Shown here: piece by piece, positions 17,224-25,529 of the stretch
How positions within the stretch are numbered: the first letter of the stretch is position 1
How the letters are laid out: each line of letters opens with the position of its first letter
Assembly: GCA_023168345.1 (NCBI GenBank)
Contig: AP025689.1
Coordinates: forward strand, 3,616,001 to 3,680,000
DNA from: Lysinibacillus sp. PLM2
GTDB taxonomy: Bacteria > Bacillota > Bacilli > Bacillales_A > Planococcaceae
Reading direction: 5' to 3'
DNA length: 64,000 nt
Made by a program: the position numbers and the translations under genes
Notes under the pieces: model-generated
What the model saw: the letters and a program-made list of their open reading frames with translations, nothing else
Told to the model about the DNA's origin: nothing
Databases searched by the model: none

Positions 17224-18573
17224 TTATGCAGCTTTCCATGTCCAAGTAGCAAGCTTTTTTAAATTTATAGCAGCAAAAGTAAGCATCGCCTGCATGGACA
17301 ATTTTTTTAAGCCCCGTAGGGTTGTCCAACGCATACCATGCTTTTCTTTAGCATCGGCAAAGACACGTTCAATTGTTTCTTTGCGTTTTGCATATATCTC
17401 TTTTACTTCAAAATGATGACGCAGATGTTCCGTCTCCTCTAAGTACCCTTCCCAAATGTGTCGTTGAATCAGCTTTATATGATTCTTATTTTCTGTACAT
17501 TGTGATATGAAAGGACAATTCGTACAAACCGTTGGATTGGATTTGTATTGGCGATAACCTTCCTTAGTTGTCGTAGTGTACTTTAGTAGCTGATTATTTG
17601 GGCAGATATAGGCATTAAGATACTCATCATAAACAAACTCATGCTTACGGAAGAAACCTTCTTTTGTTTTTGGGCGGGTGTACGGTAATACAGGTAACAT
17701 TTGATTCTCTAATAGAAAGTTCGCAATCGCAGGTGTTTTATAAGCAGCATCGGCTACCACAGCTACAGGCTTTCCGACATGTTCAATAATCTTTTCTACT
17801 AAAGGCTGGAGCATATGACTATCGTGTATATTCCCCGGAGTGACAATAGAGCCTAATACAAATCCTCTTTCATCTGTCGCTGTATGAAATGAATACGCAA
17901 ACTGTTTCGTACGTTCATCTTTTACATAGTAACCACTTTCAGGATCGGTAGTACTTTCTTTGATTTCTTTCATTTCGTCATTTTCAAATTTTTCCGGTGG
18001 AAATGGTTTTTTTCCGTTTTCCTCACGATCGATATTCAGTTCTTCTTGAAGCTTCGCTTCATAAGCACGTGTTTCTTTTCGTACAAGTTTCTTATCATAC
18101 TTTCGTTTATTAGCACTTGCCTTTACATGTGTAGAATCAATAAAAACATGGTCTTCTGATAAGAAACCACAGTCCATAATCTCTTTTAAGATACGGTAAA
18201 AAATCTGTTCAAAGATATCGGTATCTTGAAAGCGTCGTTCATAGTTCTTACCGAAGGTTGAAAAATGTGGAACTTCTGTATGAAAGCCGAATCCTAGGAA
18301 CCAACGATATGCCATATTTGTTTCAATCTCTTTAATCGTTTGGCGCATTGAACGAATGCCGAATGTATATTGAATAAACGTCATTTTAAATAGAACAACA
18401 GGATCAATACTTGGTCTTCCAACAGTGGAGTATAGATGTTCAACTAATGGATAGATAAATTTAAAATCAATTGCAGCATCTAGTTTACGGACCAGATGGT
18501 CCTTTGGTACAAGTTGTTCAATAGTTATCATTTCAAACTGTTCACGTTCATTGATTTGATTTTTCGTCATCAT
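17224..18573 (-). CDS. IS1182-family DDE transposase, copy 1
   Basis: This 449-residue transposase has an N-terminal DUF772-type DNA-binding region, then a DDE catalytic core: Asp146 (FIDSTHVKA), Asp275 (VVADAAYKTP) and Glu402 (KETIERVFADAKEKHGMRW). A cysteine cluster (CPNN, CTNCPFISQC) lies between the second Asp and the Glu. The start is the ATG 9 bases after GAGGTG; three upstream start-like codons overlap that site. It is intact and differs from copy 2 at a few residues (Met-Ile versus Ile-Leu at 15-16, Glu versus Lys at 392), so both may be active. Confidence 0.94.
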   Translation of the reverse strand: MMTKNQINEREQFEMITIEQLVPKDHLVRKLDAAIDFKFIYPLVEHLYSTVGRPSIDPVVLFKMTFIQYTFGIRSMRQTIKEIETNMAYRWFLGFGFHTEVPHFSTFGKNYERRFQDTDIFEQIFYRILKEIMDCGFLSEDHVFIDSTHVKASANKRKYDKKLVRKETRAYEAKLQEELNIDREENGKKPFPPEKFENDEMKEIKESTTDPESGYYVKDERTKQFAYSFHTATDERGFVLGSIVTPGNIHDSHMLQPLVEKIIEHVGKPVAVVADAAYKTPAIANFLLENQMLPVLPYTRPKTKEGFFRKHEFVYDEYLNAYICPNNQLLKYTTTTKEGYRQYKSNPTVCTNCPFISQCTENKNHIKLIQRHIWEGYLEETEHLRHHFEVKEIYAKRKETIERVFADAKEKHGMRWTTLRGLKKLSMQAMLTFAAINLKKLATWTWKAA

Positions 18574-18630
18574 GGTTATCATCACCTCAGAGTATTAGAA
18601 GCGTTACACTATTGTATTAGCCGATATAAG

Positions 18631-18758
18631 TCGATTGAAGTGGAAGGCGCGAAGACTCCTACGGGAACAGCACGAGCCGAAGCACCCGGACTGAGCGTAG
18701 CGAGGGAGAAGGCTGAGGCCGTGCCCGTGGAAAGCGTAGCGCCTGTAACGGAAATCGA
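18631..18758. repeat. GC-rich palindromic repeat inside IS copy 1
   Basis: This is a 128-bp imperfect palindrome bounded by TCGATT/AATCGA, with AGGCGC/GCGCCT and ACGGG/CCCGT arms further in. It is far more GC-rich than its surroundings. It sits between the left terminal hairpin and the transposase start and is preserved in copy 2 (39874-40001). It resembles GC-rich intergenic repeats (GAAGACTCCTRCGGGAA type) that I recall from many Bacillaceae genomes; that likeness is from memory. Confidence 0.7.
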
Positions 18759-18785
18759 CGATTTCTTAATATGTATTGTAAATAG

Positions 18786-18831
18786 AAAAAAGACTGTAGA
18801 CAATCTCAAATTTTTGAGTTTGTCTACAGTC
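18786..18831 (-). terminator. Left-end hairpin/terminator of IS copy 1
   Basis: On the minus strand a long stem (GACTGTAGACAA and CTCAAA arms) is followed by TTTTTT just inside the left end. It would block outside transcription from entering the transposase gene. Confidence 0.8.
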
Positions 18832-18833
18832 TG

Positions 18834-18855
18834 CCACGTATATTTTTATACGTGT
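18834..18855 (+). repeat. Right target duplication of IS copy 1, retaining T-tract
   Basis: Exact 22-bp copy of 17074-17095. It is followed by further T residues, so this is the original 3' half-site of the MFS terminator (hairpin plus T-tract). Confidence 0.9.
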
Positions 18856-18950
18856 TTTTTTGTATATGTTTAACAAAAGAGAATATGTGGAAAATAAATA
18901 GATAAGAACACTTATTATTGTTATTTTATTTTAGCGGAGGATAATGTTTA

Positions 18951-19760
18951 ATGAACATGTCGAAACATTTAGACTTACCTATACAGCTCGAAAAAATCAG
19001 ATCACAGCTAGAACCTTCTTTGTTAGATGCCGTAAGGATAAACCCATCATTAAGTGTATCGTCCTTACATGATAGTAAATTTTCGGGATTACCTTATCTA
19101 CCACTAAATTATGCATATCCAAAAGATATTGAAGGAAACGCAATGTATTTCCTAGCACAAATTAATTTTGACCAATTATGTCTTAATCCACCTTTTCCCA
19201 AAAGTGGTATTCTACAGTTTTTTATCTCTCCAATTTTATTTCATAATAAAATTGATGTCGATGAACATATTTTCCAGCATTTTTTCAAAGTGCGTTATTA
19301 TTCGAAAATCTTGCCGGAAGGGATGTTGATTCAAAGTTTTCCTTTATTCAACATATTTCCTTCCGATTACCCAATTTTAAATGAAATGAAGTTATCTTTT
19401 ACTCATAAATTAGAGCCAGTATCGGCAATGGATTATCGAATTGAAAAGTTCTTTGCAAAGCCACTAAGCGAGTTTTCTTTTGAACTTGAGGACGGTCGAT
19501 CGCTTGAAGATATTTACTTTCAACATTTTTTAGGTGCAGAACATAAGGTGGGGGGATACCCATATTTCCTTCAAATTGATACTCGCAAAAATTCACCTTT
19601 TTTAAGAAGATTTGATACACTATTATTACAGATCGTTTCAAATGATGAACAAAACATTATGTGGGGAGACAGTGGAGTGATCAAGTTTTTTATCAATCAA
19701 CAAAAATTGATAAATCTTGACTTTTCCGAAATTTATTTTGTTACCGAACAATATGTTTAG
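18951..19760 (+). CDS. DUF1963 / YwqG-like protein
   Basis: This 269-residue cytoplasmic protein of the DUF1963 family is similar to B. subtilis YwqG. Family landmarks are a GLPYLPLNYAYPKD segment, YFLAQINFDQL, GILQFFISP and a C-terminal GGYPYFLQID ... MWGDSGVIKFFIN. Function is unknown; YwqG-type genes are often seen beside toxin/immunity loci, but no such neighbour is present here. GGAGG lies 10 bases before the ATG. It is now just downstream of the IS1182 insertion. Confidence 0.85.
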   Translation: MNMSKHLDLPIQLEKIRSQLEPSLLDAVRINPSLSVSSLHDSKFSGLPYLPLNYAYPKDIEGNAMYFLAQINFDQLCLNPPFPKSGILQFFISPILFHNKIDVDEHIFQHFFKVRYYSKILPEGMLIQSFPLFNIFPSDYPILNEMKLSFTHKLEPVSAMDYRIEKFFAKPLSEFSFELEDGRSLEDIYFQHFLGAEHKVGGYPYFLQIDTRKNSPFLRRFDTLLLQIVSNDEQNIMWGDSGVIKFFINQQKLINLDFSEIYFVTEQYV

Positions 19761-19852
19761 TATTATTGTATAGTGACAAACTTAATTTTTCGTCTTTTCT
19801 AGAATTAATAAAAGCTATAAAAACTTAATATTGATAAAGTAGGTGCAATATT

Positions 19853-21307
19853 ATGAGTATCCTCTTTAATCCTTATGTATTTCTTCCAATTTTATTTATT
19901 TTGAACCTTGTATTTGCGATTACCGTGATTTTCCTTGAAAGAAAAGATGCTTCTTCTGCTTGGGCCTGGATACTCGTCCTTTTCTTCTTGCCTTTCCTTG
20001 GATTCGTTATGTACTTATTGCTCGGAAGGCAATTACGAAAAAAACATTTATTCCGATGGGATGGACAAAAAGATATTGGGATTGATAATTTAATAAGCTA
20101 CCAAATACAAGCTATTGAGGAAGATAAACTCGAACTACATCAAGAATATGTGGAAGATTATAAAAGTCTTATACATATGAATTTAAAAACTAGTAACTCT
20201 GTCTTAACACAGGATAATCATGTACAAATATTTAATGATGGGACAGAAAAATTCGAATCCTTAATTGAGGATATAATGGCAGCAAAGGACCATATCCATA
20301 TACAATATTATATTTTCAAACTTGATAATTTAGGACAACGTATTCTCGATGTTTTAAAAAAGAAAGCCAATCAAGGTGTAAAGGTAAGAATTTTATATGA
20401 CGAGATGGGGTCACGCGGTATAAAAAAAAGGCGATTTAAAGACTTGATAGAGATAGGTGGAGAGGTAGAAGTGTTCTTCCCGTCTATCCTCCCACTTTTT
20501 AATCCTCGTTTGAATTTCCGAAACCATCGTAAAATTGTTATTATCGATGGCCGTATTGGCTATATAGGCGGTTTTAACGTTGGTGATGAGTACTTGGGCT
20601 TAAATAAAAAGTTCGGTTATTGGCGGGACACCCATTTACGACTAGAAGGAAGTTCAGTTCACCCGTTACAAACAAGATTTCTTCTAGACTGGAACCAAGC
20701 AAGCAATAACAGTATTGATTATTCCGAGAAATACTTCCCTGCGATCCCCAAAAAAGGGAATGTTGCAATTCAAATTGTATCAAGTGGGCCAGATAATGAA
20801 TGGCCATCAATAAAAAATGGTTATTTAAAATTATTAATGAGTGCAAAGCGTTATATTTATATACAAACTCCGTATTTTATACCTGATAGCAGTTTCTTAA
20901 ATGCCATTGAAATAGCTACCCTATCTGGTATCGATGTTCGTATTATGATCCCAAATAAACCTGATCATATGTTTGTATATTGGGCAACGTATTCCTATGT
21001 AGGAGAGTTACTTAAAGCAGGAGCAAGGGTTTATATTTATGAAAAAGGGTTTATACATGCTAAAACGATTGTGATTGATGATGAGGCATCAACTGTTGGT
21101 ACGGCAAACATTGATGTTCGAAGCTTTAGTCTAAATTTTGAAGTCAATGCATTTATTTTTGATCGTTCTATTTCACACGAGTTAGCGGAAGTTTTTGAAA
21201 AAGATATATTTGATTGCACTGAGTTAACGTTAGAGCAATATAATAACCGATCAAATATGATTAAAATTAAAGAATCCGTTTCTCGACTATTAACACCGAT
21301 ATTATAA
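19853..21307 (+). CDS. cls: Cardiolipin synthase
   Basis: This 484-residue phospholipase-D-type enzyme condenses two phosphatidylglycerols to cardiolipin and glycerol. Two N-terminal membrane helices (about 5-25 and 35-57) anchor it. The two HKD motifs are HRKIVIIDGRIGYIGGFN and HAKTIVIDDEASTVGTAN. The length fits ClsA/YwnE of B. subtilis. It is a single gene ending in a strong bidirectional terminator. Confidence 0.95.
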   Translation: MSILFNPYVFLPILFILNLVFAITVIFLERKDASSAWAWILVLFFLPFLGFVMYLLLGRQLRKKHLFRWDGQKDIGIDNLISYQIQAIEEDKLELHQEYVEDYKSLIHMNLKTSNSVLTQDNHVQIFNDGTEKFESLIEDIMAAKDHIHIQYYIFKLDNLGQRILDVLKKKANQGVKVRILYDEMGSRGIKKRRFKDLIEIGGEVEVFFPSILPLFNPRLNFRNHRKIVIIDGRIGYIGGFNVGDEYLGLNKKFGYWRDTHLRLEGSSVHPLQTRFLLDWNQASNNSIDYSEKYFPAIPKKGNVAIQIVSSGPDNEWPSIKNGYLKLLMSAKRYIYIQTPYFIPDSSFLNAIEIATLSGIDVRIMIPNKPDHMFVYWATYSYVGELLKAGARVYIYEKGFIHAKTIVIDDEASTVGTANIDVRSFSLNFEVNAFIFDRSISHELAEVFEKDIFDCTELTLEQYNNRSNMIKIKESVSRLLTPIL

Positions 21308-21340
21308 CGAGTTTGAAATAATTAAGTGTGTTATCAATAA

Positions 21341-21384
21341 ATAAAAGGACTGTTTAAGAATTTTATCTTAAACAGTCCTTTTAC
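21341..21384. terminator. Bidirectional terminator between cls and the M15 peptidase gene
   Basis: Stem AAAAGGACTGTTTAAG with its near-perfect complement, 8-nt loop, T-rich on both strands. Confidence 0.9.
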
Positions 21385-21385
21385 T

Positions 21386-22270
21386 TTATTGAATTCCTAA
21401 ATATTCTTCTAATGTTACGCCTGAATTTTTAACCTCGGTTGCTAATGGAACACCTAGATAACGGAAATGCCAAGATTCATACATATAGCCAGTTATTTCC
21501 TCTTTCCCCTTAGGATAGCGAAGAATAAATCCATAACTATGTGCATTATTAACTAACCATTTTCCAGCAGCGCTCTCTCCAAATTCACTTGTTAACCATA
21601 AATCTTCTTTCCCTACTTCACCTATATCGAACGCTAAACCTGTTTGATGCTCTGAGTAGCCAGGACGGGCACTATAACGATCTGCATTGTCTTTACCGTC
21701 ACGGTCTACATATCTTTGATAAAGTGATTGCTGGTATTCAAAAGAACGAAATGTACTAAAAGCAGTTAGTTCTATTCCTTCCTTACGTGCTGCTTGAGCC
21801 ATTTCCTCAAAGGCAGCTCGAGCTTCAACATTTTCCCCCGGATTATAGTTTTTGGGTAAAGGATACTTTTTGTTTGCAATCAATACACCATCTACATAAG
21901 TAGGCTCTGTTGGTAATGTTTGTCCAACAATATAGCCATTTTCTATAGTTGCCTTTTCATCTTTTCCCTCTGTAGCAGGAGGAGTTTCTATTTGTGTTTC
22001 TTCTTCATTCGACTTTGTTTCTTCGTCCGGCGTACTTTCTAATTCCTCTTCCTTATCGGCTTCCGAATTTTTAATCAACTCTTCCTGCTCCTTACTACCC
22101 TCAGACTCATTAGATTCTATTTGTTCCTGATCCTGTTGTTCGACAGCATCATTTTGTGTAGAATTATTCGAAAAGAAAACGATTAAACCAATTGCTAAAG
22201 CTAAGGCTATAACTGTTATTGCTGAAATTAGTATGTATTTCATCTTATTAGATGCTTGAGTTTTTTTCAT
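21386..22270 (-). CDS. D-alanyl-D-alanine carboxypeptidase (peptidase M15B, VanY/LdcB-like)
   Basis: This 294-residue protein has an N-terminal membrane anchor (about 12-32) and a Glu/Gln/Ser-rich linker (about 36-105) that would span the wall. Its C-terminal M15B domain has zinc ligands in SEHQTGLAFD (His, Asp) and the SWHFRYLG motif (His), with the catalytic Glu just before it (YESWH). It would trim peptidoglycan stem peptides outside the cell. B. subtilis YodJ and LdcB are comparable. AGAAAGG precedes the ATG. It is convergent with cls. Confidence 0.9.
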   Translation of the reverse strand: MKKTQASNKMKYILISAITVIALALAIGLIVFFSNNSTQNDAVEQQDQEQIESNESEGSKEQEELIKNSEADKEEELESTPDEETKSNEEETQIETPPATEGKDEKATIENGYIVGQTLPTEPTYVDGVLIANKKYPLPKNYNPGENVEARAAFEEMAQAARKEGIELTAFSTFRSFEYQQSLYQRYVDRDGKDNADRYSARPGYSEHQTGLAFDIGEVGKEDLWLTSEFGESAAGKWLVNNAHSYGFILRYPKGKEEITGYMYESWHFRYLGVPLATEVKNSGVTLEEYLGIQ

Positions 22271-22364
22271 TTAAACCTTTCTCACTTTCTATTTCTGTAA
22301 TGTTTATTTTAGCACTGTTTTACTTTTTTGACTGTAATATTTTTTAAGATAGTATTTTATGAAT

Positions 22365-22398
22365 AAAAAAATCGAGGAGACTAGCTCCTCGATTTTTT
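22365..22398 (-). terminator. Intrinsic terminator after yidC
   Basis: Stem AAATCGAGGAG/CTCCTCGATTT with a 6-nt loop, T-rich on both strands. Confidence 0.9.
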
Positions 22399-23159
22399 TA
22401 TTTTTTATCTGCTATTTCAGGATGGTCAGAATAAAATTTTCTACCAATGTATGTTTGAATAATTAATATTAAACCACTAACTGACCAGTAAAGTGGAAGA
22501 GCAGCCATTGAAGAAAGTGAAATGATTACAATCATAATTGGTGAAATATATATCATCATTTTCATTTGAGCTTTTTGTGCTTCAGGCACTGTCCATAATG
22601 ACACTTGTGCTTGTAGGAAGTATACGATACCAGCAATAGCCGTCATTAAAATATCTGATTCCCCTAAATTAAACCATAAAAACTCGTGAGATTTCACATC
22701 TTCTGAATGGGAAATTGCAAAGTACAGACCCATAATAATTGGCATTTGAATAATAATTGGTAAGCAACCCATATTTAACGGATTAATACCATTATCGCGA
22801 TAAAGAGCAATCATTTCCTGCTGAACAGCCATTTGCTCTTCTTTCGTTGTTGCCTTTTTCATTCTGTCTTGTAGTTCATCCATTTTTGGCTTTACGATAT
22901 CCATTTTAGATTTCATTAAAGCTTGTTTACGGTAATTTTTTAACATGGGTGGCATCAAAATTAAACGAATAGCAACTGTTATTGCGATTATTGCTAACCC
23001 ATAACTACCCCCAAATAGCCCTCCTAGATAATCAATAAGGAAATCCATCGGTTTTACAAATATGTCATAAAAAAATCCTTCTTGATTTTCTACAGACTGA
23101 CACCCAGTTAATACGAACAATAGGACGCCTAGCATAGAAAATAGCAATATTTTTTTCAT
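22398..23159 (-). CDS. yidC: Membrane protein insertase YidC/OxaA
   Basis: This 253-residue membrane insertase has a lipoprotein signal peptide (VLTGC lipobox) and five membrane helices in the Gram-positive YidC arrangement. The conserved arginine of the hydrophilic groove lies in helix 1 (VAIRLILMPP), and the GCLPIIIQMPI stretch is typical. It stands alone, not behind rnpA, so it is probably the second paralogue (YqjG/MisCB type) and not SpoIIIJ; this is inferred from context. No MifM-like arrest leader was seen in the 127 bp upstream. Confidence 0.92.
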   Translation of the reverse strand: MKKILLFSMLGVLLFVLTGCQSVENQEGFFYDIFVKPMDFLIDYLGGLFGGSYGLAIIAITVAIRLILMPPMLKNYRKQALMKSKMDIVKPKMDELQDRMKKATTKEEQMAVQQEMIALYRDNGINPLNMGCLPIIIQMPIIMGLYFAISHSEDVKSHEFLWFNLGESDILMTAIAGIVYFLQAQVSLWTVPEAQKAQMKMMIYISPIMIVIISLSSMAALPLYWSVSGLILIIQTYIGRKFYSDHPEIADKK

Positions 23160-23286
23160 TTTTCCACCTACTATATGTTTTTACTATGTTGAAGTATACA
23201 GTACTTAAGCTAGGATTATCAAATAGCAGGCGCTTCTATGAAGATACTATAATATCCTTTTCCTGCAGTAGCCACGTTCCGTATTC

Positions 23287-24078
23287 TTAAACATTTTCAT
23301 GTTCCATATCATTAATTTCAAATCGGTAAAACTCATGATGTAATTCATCTCTAAAATGTTTCGGTGTAACACCAGTATATTTTTTGAATATACGAGTAAA
23401 GTAACTTTGATTACAGAAATGGAATTGTTCTGAAATAGAAGTAATGCTCTTATTTGTATGTCTTAAGTAATACTGTGACTCTTCTACTCGTCTGACATTT
23501 AAATATTCTACTAGTGTAATTCCAACATGTTCTCTAAAAATACGTGACAAATGACTTGTGCTTATATGAAACTTATTTGCTATACTCTCAACTGTTAAAT
23601 CATTTTCTAGTTCATCATTTATGTACATGATTACTTTATTCACAGTTTGATGTTTGAAAGTTGGTTGTTTGCGATCTGCAATAAAATCTACATAAAACTC
23701 AATTAACTCGTCTGCAAATTGTAGAAATTCAGCATCCTTCATTTTGTTTTCTATCATATCTGAGCAAGCTAGATTAAATGCAAACGCCTTTTTTGAAGGA
23801 ACTTGATTATCTAATAATTTTCTAGCAACAATCGATGACAATATGACAAAATAACCACGGACAATTTTAATCACTTGTTTTCCAAATCGAATCGATAGGA
23901 TATCAATGATTTCATGCAAAGATTTCTTTGCCTTCGCCGCCTCTAAATGAAAGATTTCAAACAACAGCTTAGATTCAATATTGAAAAAGTCCTCAATCCC
24001 ACTGTATTGATTGATACCATCAATTTCTTGAAAGTATCTTTTAGAAATGGTTTCTGATATTGAATGTTGGTGCTGCAT
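23287..24078 (-). CDS. AraC-family transcriptional regulator
   Basis: This 263-residue protein has a C-terminal AraC/XylS DNA-binding domain of two helix-turn-helix units (LTVESIANKFHISTSHLSRIFREHVG and SITSISEQFHFCNQSYFTRIFKKYTGVTPKHFR). The N-terminal 150 residues are helical and match no cupin or sensor domain that I recognise. The target and signal are unknown. The ribosome site is weak (GATGGGG). The gene stands alone, with over 500 bp upstream. Confidence 0.88.
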   Translation of the reverse strand: MQHQHSISETISKRYFQEIDGINQYSGIEDFFNIESKLLFEIFHLEAAKAKKSLHEIIDILSIRFGKQVIKIVRGYFVILSSIVARKLLDNQVPSKKAFAFNLACSDMIENKMKDAEFLQFADELIEFYVDFIADRKQPTFKHQTVNKVIMYINDELENDLTVESIANKFHISTSHLSRIFREHVGITLVEYLNVRRVEESQYYLRHTNKSITSISEQFHFCNQSYFTRIFKKYTGVTPKHFRDELHHEFYRFEINDMEHENV

Positions 24079-24597
24079 AAATTACCCCATCTTTCTTCAG
24101 AATGCAATTTGCATAAATTATTTGAAAAATCACACTTTATTTTTTTACTATAAGAATTATATGTTTTATATGAATATTGTATCATCCTATAAATAAATTG
24201 ATATTTTTATCTTAAATTCTGGTTATGATATGCAAAAACTTAATGTTTTTATTCGTATAAATATGTATAAAGTAATTATTTTATAACTACAGTGAATATT
24301 ACCATAATTTGCGATTTTTTTTCAACTCAATTTTAAAGATTGATATAGAATGAGATATACCTTCCCCATACTCCATTGTATACGATTAATTTTTGTTTTA
24401 CAGTATAATATTATATTTTAGGTATTTGTAAAATTATTACAATGATATTATCTTTAAAGACTCATTTTTTCAATAGTTTATTTTGAATTGTTCAAAAAAT
24501 CCTAAATTATTCCTCAATCTTCTCTATTTCAATTAGTTTAATATGTAGTAAAATTAATATATACTATACATACTAAGCTAATGAAGAGGTGTTACTA
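24079..24597. other. Long AT-rich intergenic region
   Basis: About 520 bp between divergent AraC and LytTR regulator genes. No open reading frame with a ribosome site is seen. A weak promoter-like pair for the LytTR gene is TTTAAT (24537-24542), 17 bases, TATACT (24560-24565). Both regulators could act here, but no clear operator stands out. Confidence 0.4.
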
Positions 24598-25248
24598 TTG
24601 GATCCAAAGCAAATTGAAGAAATCATGAATATTATTAAAGATTTCTTCCCAGAGGATACATCAATTGCAATTTCTGATACCAATGAGTATCTATATTACC
24701 AGCCAAGTAAAAAGGTTGATTTAAAAATTAAACCTGGAGACCCTATTAAAGAAGGTTCTGCTGCACATAAAGCTCTTACATATGGACAAAAAATCAGTTC
24801 ATACATTGAACCCGACGTATTTGGTGTACCATACTACGGAATGAGTATTCCTCTTGTTGAAGAAGGTGAAACAAAAGGAGCAATTATTGCAATTTCTCCT
24901 CAAAAGCCATCTCCATTTTTAACAAACTATATTACGATAAAAATTGATGACTGTTGGTATCCTATTAAACATAATCAAGTAATATACCTTGAAACACAAT
25001 TAAGAAAAACATTTGTGAAAACGATGAATCGCGAAGGCTACCATAGACTTAACTTAAGTGACCTAGAACTTTTCTTAGCTCCTGATTCTTTTATTAGATG
25101 TCATCGTTCTTACATTGTAAACATTGATTTTATAGAAGAAATTCAACCGGATTCACACTCCACTTTCTTATTAGTGATGAAAGATGGAACTAGAATTCCT
25201 GTCAGCCAAAGATATGCTAGTTATTTCCGCAGATCATTAGGTTTTTAA
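24598..25248 (+). CDS. LytTR-domain transcriptional regulator with PAS-like N-terminus
   Basis: This 216-residue protein has a C-terminal LytTR DNA-binding domain (about 115-216: HNQVIYLETQLRKTF, SFIRCHRSYIVNIDFIEEI, DGTRIPVSQRYASYF). Its N-terminal 110 residues lack a response-regulator phosphorylation site and look like a small-ligand sensor fold (VDLKIKPGDPIKEGS, PYYGMSIPLVEEGETKGAIIAI). It is therefore probably a one-component regulator. GAGGTG lies 6 bases before the TTG at 24598. It is followed by the acetyl-CoA hydrolase/CoA-transferase gene, whose promoter region carries direct repeats. Confidence 0.88.
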   Translation: MDPKQIEEIMNIIKDFFPEDTSIAISDTNEYLYYQPSKKVDLKIKPGDPIKEGSAAHKALTYGQKISSYIEPDVFGVPYYGMSIPLVEEGETKGAIIAISPQKPSPFLTNYITIKIDDCWYPIKHNQVIYLETQLRKTFVKTMNREGYHRLNLSDLELFLAPDSFIRCHRSYIVNIDFIEEIQPDSHSTFLLVMKDGTRIPVSQRYASYFRRSLGF

Positions 25249-25269
25249 TTTAAAATTGATTTCTACCCA

Positions 25270-25304
25270 AATCGACCATTGTACTATATAATAATGGTCG
25301 ATTT
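25270..25304 (+). terminator. Intrinsic terminator after the LytTR gene
   Basis: Stem AATCGACCATT/AATGGTCGATT with a loop of about 12 nt and a TTTTGT tail. It separates the regulator transcript from the CoA-transferase gene. Confidence 0.8.
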
Positions 25305-25344
25305 TGTATATTTTTGTTTTTTATTTGTTTGGGAAGGGAAAGAG

Positions 25345-25375
25345 TTTTTGCGTATTTACTCGTTTTTACGTATTT
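25345..25375 (+). promoter_or_regulatory. Direct repeats upstream of the CoA-transferase gene
   Basis: TTTTTGCGTATTT (25345-25357) and TTTTTACGTATTT (25363-25375) repeat with 18-nt spacing, interleaved with two CTCGTTT copies. Tandem repeats of this spacing suit a LytTR-type regulator, whose dimers bind direct repeats, but the repeats do not match the classic LytR consensus. The adjacent LytTR gene is the obvious candidate. Confidence 0.45.
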
Positions 25376-25458
25376 TTTCTCGTTTAAACACAAATTAAGC
25401 ACTTTCATAAATTTGTTGAAGATTTTGTGACATTTTGGTGCTAATATTAGTGTATAAG

Positions 25459-25487
25459 AATTATATTAAGTAGTTACTTGATATAAT
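25459..25487 (+). promoter_or_regulatory. Extended -10 promoter of the CoA-transferase gene
   Basis: TGATATAAT (25479-25487) is a perfect extended -10 (TGnTATAAT). The -35 is poor (AATTAT at 25459-25464), as is usual for extended -10 promoters or for activator dependence. Confidence 0.6.
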
Positions 25488-25529
25488 GTACAGACTATTC
25501 TTACATATTTATAAGGGGAGGATTTTTTA

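Larger units (their letters stand above)
17096..18833 (-). mobile_element. IS1182-family insertion sequence, copy 1
   Basis: This 1738-bp element has imperfect terminal inverted repeats: CAGAGTGTTGACAAAAT at the low-coordinate end and CAGACTGTAGACAAACT (inward) at the high end. It carries one transposase gene, an inward-facing terminator hairpin at each end, and a GC-rich palindromic repeat upstream of the transposase. The element is nearly identical to that at 39799-41536, with the same length and only scattered substitutions. It lies in the terminator hairpin of the MFS gene and is antiparallel to that gene. Confidence 0.92.

Noticed and set aside
18496-18873. Open frames through the GC-rich palindrome upstream of the IS transposase
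   Set aside because: The open frames follow from the GC-rich composition of the repeat on both strands; no ribosome sites, and they cross the IS boundary.
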